Positions 34,320-41,967 of a DNA stretch of 64,000 nt are shown one piece after another. The notes under the pieces were generated by a model that saw only the letters and a list, made by a program, of their open reading frames with translations, was not told where the DNA came from and made no database searches. Both the position numbers and the translations under genes were made by a program. Source of the DNA: Candidatus Lokiarchaeota archaeon (GTDB taxonomy: Archaea > Asgardarchaeota > Thorarchaeia > Thorarchaeales > Thorarchaeaceae); contig WJIL01000016.1 in NCBI GenBank assembly GCA_014730275.1, positions 124,001-188,000 on the forward strand. Reading direction: 5' to 3'. Within the stretch, counting starts at the first letter, position 1. Each line of letters begins with the position of its first letter.

Positions 34320-35099
34320 TCAGCGTTCTTTGGTCCCTACTCCTCTTTCTCTCGAGCTAAGCTTCTCCAACTCCGTTCTTAGTCGTGCCTTGGTAGCTCC
34401 AACGGTCCATTCATCGAGCAAGGCCTGCTGCAGTATTTCTCTCCTAGTCAAATGAACACGTTCATCCGGCCCAAGGTCTGGATTGTCTTCCAGAAAATCT
34501 GATACTACCCCCCTGGTTGCCACATCTAGTTGGTTGTTCTCCGTCTTCGCAACATCCTGTGGTTGTTCCTCAGCTTCTGCCTTTCGGAGGGCTTCAAGAA
34601 TTTCAATAGCCTCCTGAGTAGCGCTTTTCCTACTCAAATCAACTGTTGCCAGTGGCTCATCCCAAGCATATTTCTTTCCAGGAATGTCTAATCGATCATC
34701 GATTCTGTGAATGACGTGCTCTGGGACAATCATTCGGCGTTTTTTGTTCCATTTGAGAGCTACTTCAAGGGGTGTAGTAACGAACACGGTTCCATATACA
34801 CAGGTGTGGTTCAGCGCAATTTCGCGGATTTCGTGTCTCATACTTGCATAGTAGTTCGTATCGTCATGGACCACCGATAATCCGCTATCAGCTAAATCCC
34901 TTGTTCTCTCAAGCGCTTTTCTTCGTACTTCGTTCTCTTTCTTCGGCGAAAAATCTGCGTAGAATGCTTCGTCTCGCCAGTGATCTGTACTGACAAGTTC
35001 TACCTTTGATGGGTACAAATGATGGTGAATGATTTGCCGAGCTAAGGTTGTTTTTCCTGAGGCGGGTATACCGCAAAGAGCGACAACGAATTGTTTCAT
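34320..35099 (-). CDS. pstK: L-seryl-tRNA(Sec) kinase (PSTK)
   Basis: 259 residues. The kinase domain has P-loop CGIPASGKTTLA, LVSTDHWRDEAF, and the PSTK signature VHDDTNYYASMRHEIREIA. Then come RRMIVPEHVIHRIDDRLDIPGKKYAWDEPLATVDL and a helical C-terminal domain beginning ATRGVVSDFLEDNPDL that contacts the tRNA-Sec D arm. It phosphorylates Ser-tRNA(Sec) for SepSecS. The match to the Methanocaldococcus enzyme runs through the C-terminal domain, which separates it from Kti12-like relatives. It is encoded opposite to selB-sepSecS-tRNA-Sec, 1.6 kb from the tRNA. Confidence 0.92.
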   Translation of the reverse strand: MKQFVVALCGIPASGKTTLARQIIHHHLYPSKVELVSTDHWRDEAFYADFSPKKENEVRRKALERTRDLADSGLSVVHDDTNYYASMRHEIREIALNHTCVYGTVFVTTPLEVALKWNKKRRMIVPEHVIHRIDDRLDIPGKKYAWDEPLATVDLSRKSATQEAIEILEALRKAEAEEQPQDVAKTENNQLDVATRGVVSDFLEDNPDLGPDERVHLTRREILQQALLDEWTVGATKARLRTELEKLSSRERGVGTKER

Positions 35100-35174
35100 A
35101 CTGCACTATCGCCTACCTGACCTACGGCATACCGTCTCTTCTTACAGATCCTTTCTCTGATGCTGAATGTATGA

Positions 35175-36122
35175 TTACCGTCGAATCCTGATATTCAGGT
35201 CGTTAGCAAGCTCCTTGTACCTATTACGGACTGTGACCTCGGTCACGTTGGATGCTTTGGCGATTTCTCTTTGAGTTCGCCGGTCATCCTCAATAATTCC
35301 CGCAATATACAACGAAGCTGCTGCAATACCTCCTGGGTCTTTGCCTGCGGTTATCCCCTTCTTCTTGGCAGCATTAATTATCTTGGTCGCTGTCTGTACC
35401 GTTTTACCGCTCATTCCCAAATCTGATGAAATGCGAGGCATCAAGTCATTAGCTGACGGAATCGGGATATGAACATCGACATGTCTGATGATAAGTCGGA
35501 CACAGTGGGCCAGTGATTTTCTGTTGACCCTTGCTTCACCGACCATCTCATCAAGCTGTCTTGGAATCTTGTGTATTCGGCAAGACAAGTAGATGGCAGC
35601 AGATACCATTCCTTCTATACTTCTTCCCCTAACAAGACGCTTGTTCAAGGCTTTTCTGTAGATTAGGGCTGCAGTCTCCTTGGTTTCCCGAGGGATGCCA
35701 AGCTGGGAACAGAGCCTGTCCATCTCACTCATAGCAAGACTCAGATTTCGGTGCTGAGAACTATGAGCAAGCGTGCGAATCTGCCATTTCCGCATTCTGT
35801 AAATCGCAGCTCGCCTACTGCCTTTGATTGACCGTCCGTTAGCGTCACGGTTGCCCCAACTGATAGTGGTTGCGAGTCCTTTGTCTGCCATTGTTAGACT
35901 CATTGGTGATCCTGTTCGAGCTCGTGCGTTTCGCTCTTCCGCGGTAAATGCTCTCCACTCAGGGCCAGTATCCATTATGTGATCGGATAAAACGCAGCCA
36001 CAATTAGTGCAGATGCTTTCACCACGCTTAGAATCTTCATAGAAATCGTTACCGCCACAGTTGCTGCAAACCTTTTCCTTTTCTTCGCCTTTTTTCATAC
36101 TGTGTGCTGGTTTATGTGACAT
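35175..36122 (-). CDS. tfb: Transcription initiation factor IIB (TFB)
   Basis: 315 residues, full length. The N-terminal zinc ribbon CSNCGGNDFYED...CTNCGCV is followed by the B-reader/linker (GPEWRAFTAEERNARARTGSPMSL) and two cyclin repeats. These start near LSLAMSEMDRLCSQLGIPRETKETAALIYRKAL and VQTATKIINAAKKKGITAGKDPGGIAAASLYIAGI, with the recognition helix REIAKASNVTEVTVRNRYKEL binding the BRE. It recruits RNA polymerase to TATA promoters. Confidence 0.97.
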   Translation of the reverse strand: MSHKPAHSMKKGEEKEKVCSNCGGNDFYEDSKRGESICTNCGCVLSDHIMDTGPEWRAFTAEERNARARTGSPMSLTMADKGLATTISWGNRDANGRSIKGSRRAAIYRMRKWQIRTLAHSSQHRNLSLAMSEMDRLCSQLGIPRETKETAALIYRKALNKRLVRGRSIEGMVSAAIYLSCRIHKIPRQLDEMVGEARVNRKSLAHCVRLIIRHVDVHIPIPSANDLMPRISSDLGMSGKTVQTATKIINAAKKKGITAGKDPGGIAAASLYIAGIIEDDRRTQREIAKASNVTEVTVRNRYKELANDLNIRIRR

Positions 36123-36553
36123 GGTTGACTACCAATCCTCCTCCTCTCAATTTGCGTCACTATTTTCGTGACACAAGACCGACATGGGCTCGTCGGCGAG
36201 GGAGGTGTGATTTGTTGTCTGGTTCCCACGAATACCACCGTTTGGTATACGCGGGGTCATTTGTTGAACGATGTACAGATTTGGTCAATCTGCGGAACCC
36301 TTCGCTCAGGAATGCAAATAAATCCTTGGTCTGGACAGATATTTGGTTATACAAAACTTGATTGTATTTTTCGCTGGTAACCAATTTTTTCGTGTGGATA
36401 AATGAGTAATGAGAAAATAATCACTTTAGCTTTCCAATTCATGATTTTTCATAATTTGGCATTAAAACGCTACCAGGCATGGACCCACAATTCATTTATC
36501 AACTGGCCCTCACTATCGAATTTGCACGGTTGCAGGGGTTCTTGATAATAGAA
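36123..36553. other. Divergent promoter region between tfb and the roadblock-like gene
   Basis: No gene is convincing here. Near tfb there is a small hairpin, GTCAC (36156-36160) and GTGAC (36168-36172). The right half, from about 36340, is AT-rich with several TATA-like elements; the best for the rightward gene is ATTAAAACG near 36462-36470. Confidence 0.4.
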
Positions 36554-37780
36554 ATGACTGTAGACCCATCAACACTCTCCAATGAAAAAGTGCTATTCCT
36601 CCTCAACAAATCTACTGGAATGGCCCCCTATTCTCATGAGTTTGTTATGGGCGGTATTGACACTCAGGTGCTTTCAGGCTTCGTTTCTGCAATGGGCAAT
36701 TTCATGGGTGAAGTGACCGGCGACGAATTCTCGCGATGGAAAACCCACTATGGTTCAGATCATGTTTTCATAGTAGAGGGGGGCGAGTGGGTCGTTGGAG
36801 TCCTCGCTGTGTCCCGAGAAACCAATGAAGTGAGAAGCAAACTGCGGCGTGTGGTCAACGAATTTGAAGAAGATTTCGCTTTCTTAAGAAATGCTGACGC
36901 AATTGAAGGTAATATGTTCGACGAATTCGATCATTATGTAAGGCGGATTTTTCTTGGAGACCGCCTATCTAAACGATCCATCATTATGAAGCGGCCTGAT
37001 GCTGAAGTAGACTCTGAAATCTACTCCTTACCAAGTACCGCCTTCAGAGTCGCAAAAATGATGCATCACATTGGAGATGGAATAACGCTTGGCAAACTGG
37101 CCAGACAGCTTAAACTCGACCTAAAAGAAGCCAAAGACCTTGTTTCAAGAGCCTTCTGGCGACATGCTATCTACATTCTCTATGTTCCTGCAGATGATGA
37201 TATCCTTGTTATGTCTGAGCGATCTTCAAGTATATTGCTGAGCAAAGAAAACCCCCTTAATATTTCCCCTCGCACAATCAGGATTGTGGCCTCTTTAGAT
37301 GGTCGTACTCCCCTCTCTTCATTTCTTTCCGAAGTGCCACTTGAATATGTCGATCAGGTTCTCTCTGAAATTGCAGATTTCATCAACATGGGTTACATCC
37401 AACGTATTTCACTGGAACGAAAACTGGTGTTGATAGAGGAATGCGTATTGCGCGAGGTTTTGAATGTCAGTGCTGATATCCTTGGTAGTGAAATTGTTTC
37501 TAAGTACTTGCAGAAGGCTTCCAAAGAAGGTATAGAACTGCACCCATGGATTGCTCGAATTGATGTGTCTAGCGAATTAGAGGTTGAATCTAAGTTCGAT
37601 GTAACCATGACTCCCGCAGATTTTGACGAGATGGATGAAGCAATTTCTTTCGTTATTAACCGATTGACAGAGCAAGTTGGCACCCTTCTCGAGGAAGGTC
37701 AAGCCGACTCCATCTTCCGATTCGCACGAAAGAACTGCCGCAAAAGGTGGAAGCGATATTTCACTGACGTAACAATCTAA
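36554..37780 (+). CDS. Protein with roadblock/longin-like N-terminus and helical C-terminal region
   Basis: 408 residues from ATG 36554; an in-frame ATG at 36479 lies within about 15 nt of the TATA-like ATTAAAACG and is unlikely to be transcribed. Residues about 10-125 look like a longin/roadblock-type sensor fold: VLFLLNKSTGMAPYSHEFVMGG, then VLSGFVSAMGNFMGEVTGDEFSRWKTHYGSDHVFIVEGGEWVVGVLAVS. Two winged-helix-like helical units follow (about 190-240, with KLARQLKLDLKEAKDLVSRAFW; about 260-320), then a helical tail. This layout is common among uncharacterised Asgard proteins near GTPase systems. The function is unknown. Confidence 0.72.
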   Translation: MTVDPSTLSNEKVLFLLNKSTGMAPYSHEFVMGGIDTQVLSGFVSAMGNFMGEVTGDEFSRWKTHYGSDHVFIVEGGEWVVGVLAVSRETNEVRSKLRRVVNEFEEDFAFLRNADAIEGNMFDEFDHYVRRIFLGDRLSKRSIIMKRPDAEVDSEIYSLPSTAFRVAKMMHHIGDGITLGKLARQLKLDLKEAKDLVSRAFWRHAIYILYVPADDDILVMSERSSSILLSKENPLNISPRTIRIVASLDGRTPLSSFLSEVPLEYVDQVLSEIADFINMGYIQRISLERKLVLIEECVLREVLNVSADILGSEIVSKYLQKASKEGIELHPWIARIDVSSELEVESKFDVTMTPADFDEMDEAISFVINRLTEQVGTLLEEGQADSIFRFARKNCRKRWKRYFTDVTI

Positions 37781-38283
37781 TTTGAAAATACGTATCTTGG
37801 ACGCAAAATTGATACTTCATTTTTCTTGGGTACTTGAAAACAGAATGGGTAGTTTGAAAGCACAGGACTTCCGCGGCCCCTTACCTCCGTCCTCACGGGG
37901 TTGACATTATGACGAAATCATTAGAGAGGAATGAACGAGAACTGCTTGCAAAATCCTTGGTTCCATTTTTCTCCTGCCCTGACCTAGATATCCCGCCTTT
38001 GGTGGTGGTGAGATTTCTGCATCTTTTACCCTTACAAGGTTTTCATCACTCGGCCTAGTCCGGTCTTCAAAGCCGGACAGAACCAGTTGGACAAAGCAAA
38101 CAGCCACAGATTCTTATGAACCTGACGAAGCTCCTTGTGTGGGGAAGGAGGATTTCTGTTTGGAAGAATATACACTCCTTCTAATTCTGGGTACCGTGCT
38201 TCATGCCAGTCATTAGTCCACTTGCCTTGTTCTACTGGAACCGTATTTCTTGGTGAGTTGTTAAACTCACCTTGATGCTTGGA
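37781..38283. other. 503-nt gene-poor region with possible gene remnants and two hairpins
   Basis: No intact gene is convincing. A hairpin GTCCGG-9 nt-CCGGAC lies at 38058-38078, and a perfect 8-bp hairpin GGTGAGTT-gtta-AACTCACC at 38252-38271. A strong SD (GGAAGGAGG, 38142-38151) precedes TTG 38160, which opens MEEYTLLLILGTVLHASH and then stops at 38214-38216. Another frame continues SPLALFYWNRIS. Together they resemble the first helix of an EamA/DMT transporter that has decayed. A 49-codon ORF at 37909-38058 has no recognisable match. Confidence 0.35.
38252..38271 (-). terminator. Hairpin after the 38284 gene
   Basis: GGTGAGTT (38252-38259) and AACTCACC (38264-38271) form a perfect 8-bp stem with a 4-nt loop, 12 nt beyond the stop of the minus-strand gene. 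It could terminate or stabilise that transcript; no T-run follows it on the minus strand. Confidence 0.35.
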
Positions 38284-38859
38284 TTATTCCAAGCACGTCA
38301 TTTCCCTGACTACAGCTTCGGGGATGATATTGATGTTTTCGAAATACTCTTCACCCGAGTCCAGCTTTGTTTTAGATCGACCAATTTTTACAAGGCCATC
38401 GCTTTTGCCTAATAGATAACCCGCGATGTATTGGAGCGGCACCTGATGCTTGTCTGCCTCTTCCTTGCTCATAGCGCAACACTCGACACCTGGACTTTCG
38501 AATACAATCTCCACCATTTCATGCTCATGGCAGTGATCGATTCGGTTTAACTCCCGCATTCTCTGGAGGTGTTTCTCTCCTTGAATCCTTTGCACTAATG
38601 ACCCATCATAGTGGAATGGATCATCCTTCATCTTGTGGATTGAAGGCGCAAGGTATACTGTTCTATCTCTCACCTCATCAACACCATCGTTGCCTGAGTC
38701 CACAAACCGCTTTTCATCACTTTCACCAATGACATAGCGGACATGGTAGTGTTTTGCATCTACCATTCTGTCTTGTTCGTCTTCAGTATCTTTCACACGG
38801 AGACGAGTGTCTGCTTCAATTTCTATTGCTGAAAATGGATTTTTCTGAACTTCACTCAT
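38284..38859 (-). CDS. Hypothetical protein
   Basis: 191 residues from ATG 38859 (MSEVQKNPFSAIEIE). GGTGAT sits 4 nt upstream, so the ATG at 38871 is probably not used. The sequence is charged and soluble: acidic N-terminus, KHYHVRYVIGESDEKRFVDSG, a His/Glu-rich segment IDHCHEHEMVEIVFESPGVECCAMSKEEADKH, and a C-terminal GYLLGKSDGLVKIGRSKTKLD part. The clustered His and Cys could bind a metal. No family is recognised. AT-rich promoter sequence (TAATTTAATATAG) lies upstream. Confidence 0.65.
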   Translation of the reverse strand: MSEVQKNPFSAIEIEADTRLRVKDTEDEQDRMVDAKHYHVRYVIGESDEKRFVDSGNDGVDEVRDRTVYLAPSIHKMKDDPFHYDGSLVQRIQGEKHLQRMRELNRIDHCHEHEMVEIVFESPGVECCAMSKEEADKHQVPLQYIAGYLLGKSDGLVKIGRSKTKLDSGEEYFENINIIPEAVVREMTCLE

Positions 38860-39028
38860 TGCAATCACCATAATTAACTATATTAAATTAACAATAGTAC
38901 AGTAATAAACTTTTCGGGCGGCCCATTTCATATAACTTTCGAGGACCAACCGCAGAAAACCCCCGAAAGGTATAGGACAACATGAAGTGTTATTATGGTT
39001 CTTGTAAGATTGACCGGGTGGTTTGGTG

Positions 39029-39619
39029 ATGCAAGATCTACTGAGAATCGGTTTTGGAGTGCTTGTTTTTGGTCTTCAACACAGTGGGTTGTCAGCCTTG
39101 AGAATCAAGCACGCAATCATAGATCGGTTTGGAAAGAGTGGATATCACAATATCTTCACAGGAACTGCAATTCTGGCGTTTATCTTTTCATTCCTGATGA
39201 TTGACTTCTGGGATTGGCTGTACTTCATTTTGCGGCCTGAGAACATTCAAATTCCTCTTTTTGCTGCAGGCATTATCTGTGGAGCTATTGGTCTCTGGCT
39301 TGCGAAGAAAGCTTCAGCTGTGATATCGGTGAGTACTGTAGCAGATATGCGGGATGATAGGACGCCTGAGCTCATCACAGAGGGTCTTTATGGAAGCATT
39401 CGCCATCCACTCTACTTGGCTACCCTTCTGCTGTTCTCAGGTTTTGCTTTGCTCTACCCGTTTCTACCTGTGGTAATCTACTCAATACTCATGAACACCT
39501 ATCTTCTCATTGGAGCGTTCTTGGAAGAGCGGAAGCTCATCATCTACTACGGTGAGGAGTATGAACAATACAAGAAGAAGGCTGGATTCATTCTTCCTCG
39601 ACTAGGCGGGAATGAATGA
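39029..39619 (+). CDS. ICMT/PEMT-like membrane methyltransferase
   Basis: 196 residues from ATG 39029 (GGTGG upstream; TTG 39023 is also in frame). About five hydrophobic segments. The C-terminal signature is ELITEGLYGSIRHPLYLATLLLFSGF followed by FLEERKLIIYYGEEYEQYKKKAGFILP. It shares the RHPLY and EE...Y motifs with the gene at 13649, so the window has two such enzymes. The N-terminal part (FGLQHSGLSALRIKHAI) is reminiscent of NnrU-type members. The substrate is unknown. Confidence 0.86.
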   Translation: MQDLLRIGFGVLVFGLQHSGLSALRIKHAIIDRFGKSGYHNIFTGTAILAFIFSFLMIDFWDWLYFILRPENIQIPLFAAGIICGAIGLWLAKKASAVISVSTVADMRDDRTPELITEGLYGSIRHPLYLATLLLFSGFALLYPFLPVVIYSILMNTYLLIGAFLEERKLIIYYGEEYEQYKKKAGFILPRLGGNE

Positions 39620-39636
39620 GTTTCAAATGGCCTATG

Positions 39637-40092
39637 TCAACCCTTATCGAACATCTTCTGGATTTTGGAAAGGTGTCGTGCTCTTTTCACGGCTTTCGGC
39701 GATATCTGATGAACCTTACCTCTCTCAACCACATAATGGTCAGTCTCTACATCTGGTGTGAAGTGCCGTTTGATATCCTCGATTACAAAGTGAAGCTGCA
39801 CACAGTGGGGGCTGCCATCAACAGTAAGTGCTACGACCTCCTCTAGATTAGAATATCGCACAATAGAGCCGATTTTGAAACCTGCTTGATTCACATGAGT
39901 TTCCTCCAAACAAACTTGGAGAATCGCATATCCTCCCTTTCTTTTTACGTGCTCCTCAACAATCTCAGGATATCGGCTCATCATACACGAGCCAACCAAA
40001 AGAAGCCTGCCCTTTTCGCGTATCATTCTATCCCCTACATTTATTCGCATCAGATGCAGGATGTTTGTACCATCAAAAGCCACAGCTACCAT
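39637..40092 (-). CDS. Hypothetical protein coupled to the aspartoacylase-like gene
   Basis: 151 residues. The ATG overlaps the end of the upstream gene (TGGTAG region), so the pair is translationally coupled. The protein is alpha/beta: RLLLVGSCMMSRYPEIVEEHVKRKGGYAILQVCLEETHVNQAGFKIGSIVRYSNLEEVVALTVDGSPHCVQLHFVIEDIKRHF, then a basic tail (KAVKRARHLSKIQKMF). CVQLHFVIEDI with scattered Cys and His is the most distinctive part. I recognise no family; its function is presumably shared with its partner gene. Confidence 0.65.
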   Translation of the reverse strand: MVAVAFDGTNILHLMRINVGDRMIREKGRLLLVGSCMMSRYPEIVEEHVKRKGGYAILQVCLEETHVNQAGFKIGSIVRYSNLEEVVALTVDGSPHCVQLHFVIEDIKRHFTPDVETDHYVVERGKVHQISPKAVKRARHLSKIQKMFDKG

Positions 40093-41021
40093 TTCCGTCT
40101 GTACTTCGAGGTATGGTTGCTCTTTTCTGTTTCGGATTGGCTTACAAGCGGCAAGGCCACACGAGCGACGATATCTCCTTCAAAGACGTAGTTCATTCTG
40201 CTAAGGGAAACAACCTTCCCTTCATAGCGGGTTGTTATTTCGCCTTTGTCTTCAACCTTCCCGATGATATCACCAGGTCGTACTGAATCACCTAGGCTGC
40301 AATTTGGTACGAAGAACCCCTCATCTTCAACATTCACATGCTGTAATCTACCCGTCAGCGTGTTGGATACTTCCATCGAATCTCCTGGAATCATATCCTT
40401 AATCCGAAGGAAGTTCAGAATACCCTCACGCACCTCAACAGCGGCCTGTGGTTCGATTTCTCGTGCATTCCCTCTCATTTCTATGGTTGCCACAGGAACT
40501 CCATCATGTGCCGCCTCTGTAATTAGAGATCCCCGCTTACCATCACTCTCAACAACAATGGGCAAAGAAATCTGTGAAGCAAGGTTTCTTACATGAATAT
40601 ACTCGCGGTGCATTGCCTTCACGTAACTCAGGCACTGCTGGGTTCCTGTTTGCACGTTGAGCACGTACTCTGCTTTCGAAACTCTTCTCCATATCTCCCA
40701 AGCGATTCTTTGTGTTATTGTACCATGTTCGTCTCCTGGAAATACAGAATCTAGGTTCTTCGAATCCAATGGTGATACCATAGTCCCTAGTCGGAACGCA
40801 AGAGGATTCGCTACTGGTAAGATGGTCACCGAACCATCTATTCGCTTTAGACTTTCAAGGTGTTTCAATACAAGGTAGGTAGCATAGACACAGCTTGCGG
40901 AAGATCCGTCCATACCTGACAGCAGTAACACATTGGGTCTATCATCACCAAAAGTATAGAAACCAATAGTGGAACCCGTTTTTGGGTCTATATCAATAGC
41001 ATGAACCTTCGCTTCAACCAT
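40086..41021 (-). CDS. Succinylglutamate desuccinylase/aspartoacylase-like protein lacking zinc ligands
   Basis: 311 residues from ATG 41021 (GGGAGG upstream; GTG 41036 also in frame). The fold of the M14-like AstE/AspA family is suggested by NVLLLSGMDGSSASCVYATYLVLKHLE, the ILPVANPLAFRLGTMVSPLDSKNLDSVFPG segment and a C-terminal barrel with SLGDSVRPGDIIGKVEDKGEITTRYEGKVVSL. The normal G-x-H-G-x-E zinc motif reads GMDGSS and the D-L-H-T motif reads NVQTG. All three expected metal ligands are therefore replaced and the protein is probably not a zinc hydrolase. The partner gene downstream overlaps its end. Confidence 0.75.
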   Translation of the reverse strand: MVEAKVHAIDIDPKTGSTIGFYTFGDDRPNVLLLSGMDGSSASCVYATYLVLKHLESLKRIDGSVTILPVANPLAFRLGTMVSPLDSKNLDSVFPGDEHGTITQRIAWEIWRRVSKAEYVLNVQTGTQQCLSYVKAMHREYIHVRNLASQISLPIVVESDGKRGSLITEAAHDGVPVATIEMRGNAREIEPQAAVEVREGILNFLRIKDMIPGDSMEVSNTLTGRLQHVNVEDEGFFVPNCSLGDSVRPGDIIGKVEDKGEITTRYEGKVVSLSRMNYVFEGDIVARVALPLVSQSETEKSNHTSKYRRKW

Positions 41022-41098
41022 CAGCAGACCTCCCACTGACTGCCATGATAAGAATCGAATATGTCAATATGAAATAATGTAACACATGAAAATCCGCA

Positions 41099-41743
41099 CT
41101 ACTTCATGCAGTTGAAAAGGTAGATGTCTGTCCTGAAATTCTCCTCCAAGAAGCTGTCATGACGCCCCAATGCATATTCACAGTCGGATTTGACATGGGG
41201 CTCCTCCAAAATACCTGAATGGACTGCACAGCTATCCGGGTCACCGATCCAAATGAGAGGATATCCCTTTTCCACAATCCTCACGCCGATATCTGAGTAG
41301 AATGGCTCCCATGAAACTAGAACAAGTGCGGGATCATATTTTTCAGCAGCTTCCAACGCATCTAGCTTCTCAACCCATTTGGGATGCGCAATGTCACTCC
41401 GCCGTGTCTTCGCATCGGTTGCTATGACTCTTCTCTCAACAAAAGGTTGCAGGAACTGTGTTAGTTTGCCATTGCCAGCCATTATCTCCAGAATTGGGTT
41501 CCTGCTTTTTGCTCTCTCTAGACAGTCCACTATTTTGCTGGCAAGTGTCTTGATGAACTCCTTCGAATAGAACTGGAAGAACCATCGACCGCTCCGATTG
41601 GATCCATTGCAGTACTCTTTGATATCTGATTTTTGTTCTATCTTCTGTAGAAACAACAGGACTTGACTATATGGAAGCAGCTCATAATGAAGATCCATCT
41701 TAAGGTCGACATGCTTTGTTTCTTCTGAAATCTGAGAATCCAT
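41099..41743 (-). CDS. SAM-dependent methyltransferase-like protein
   Basis: 214 residues. A Rossmann motif I is visible as NPILEIMAGNGKLTQFL, then RRVIATDAKTR, and DPALVLVSWEPFYSDIGVRIVEKGYPLIWIGD. The preceding GRWFFQFYSKEFIKTLASKI segment resembles small methyltransferases with unknown substrates. The motifs are partly degenerate, so activity is uncertain. A single gene on the minus strand, upstream of and divergent from leuS. Confidence 0.7.
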   Translation of the reverse strand: MDSQISEETKHVDLKMDLHYELLPYSQVLLFLQKIEQKSDIKEYCNGSNRSGRWFFQFYSKEFIKTLASKIVDCLERAKSRNPILEIMAGNGKLTQFLQPFVERRVIATDAKTRRSDIAHPKWVEKLDALEAAEKYDPALVLVSWEPFYSDIGVRIVEKGYPLIWIGDPDSCAVHSGILEEPHVKSDCEYALGRHDSFLEENFRTDIYLFNCMK

Positions 41744-41967
41744 GTTCTTGCACCGCTGATTATACTACCACAAGTGTACGAATGTCACTATCTACGAAAG
41801 CCATTAGTCAACCGTCTTTGACCATAGCTCTAATAAGCAACCAGTTATCCACTCAAACAGTGAGCCACAATGAGGTATTGCGTTCTCAGTTGGTAAATTG
41901 AGCTCTTTTTACGAGAATTTTATAGACCATACCTTCTCTGGCTCCTCACACAAACCAATGCGAGTCG

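Noticed and set aside
36160-36384. Minus-strand 74-codon frame upstream of tfb
   Set aside because: No start signal, composition unlike neighbours, and it covers the promoter region.
38058-38078. tRNA anticodon-arm-like hairpin with loop TCTTCAAAG
   Set aside because: The flanks do not form acceptor, D or T arms, so it is a simple hairpin.
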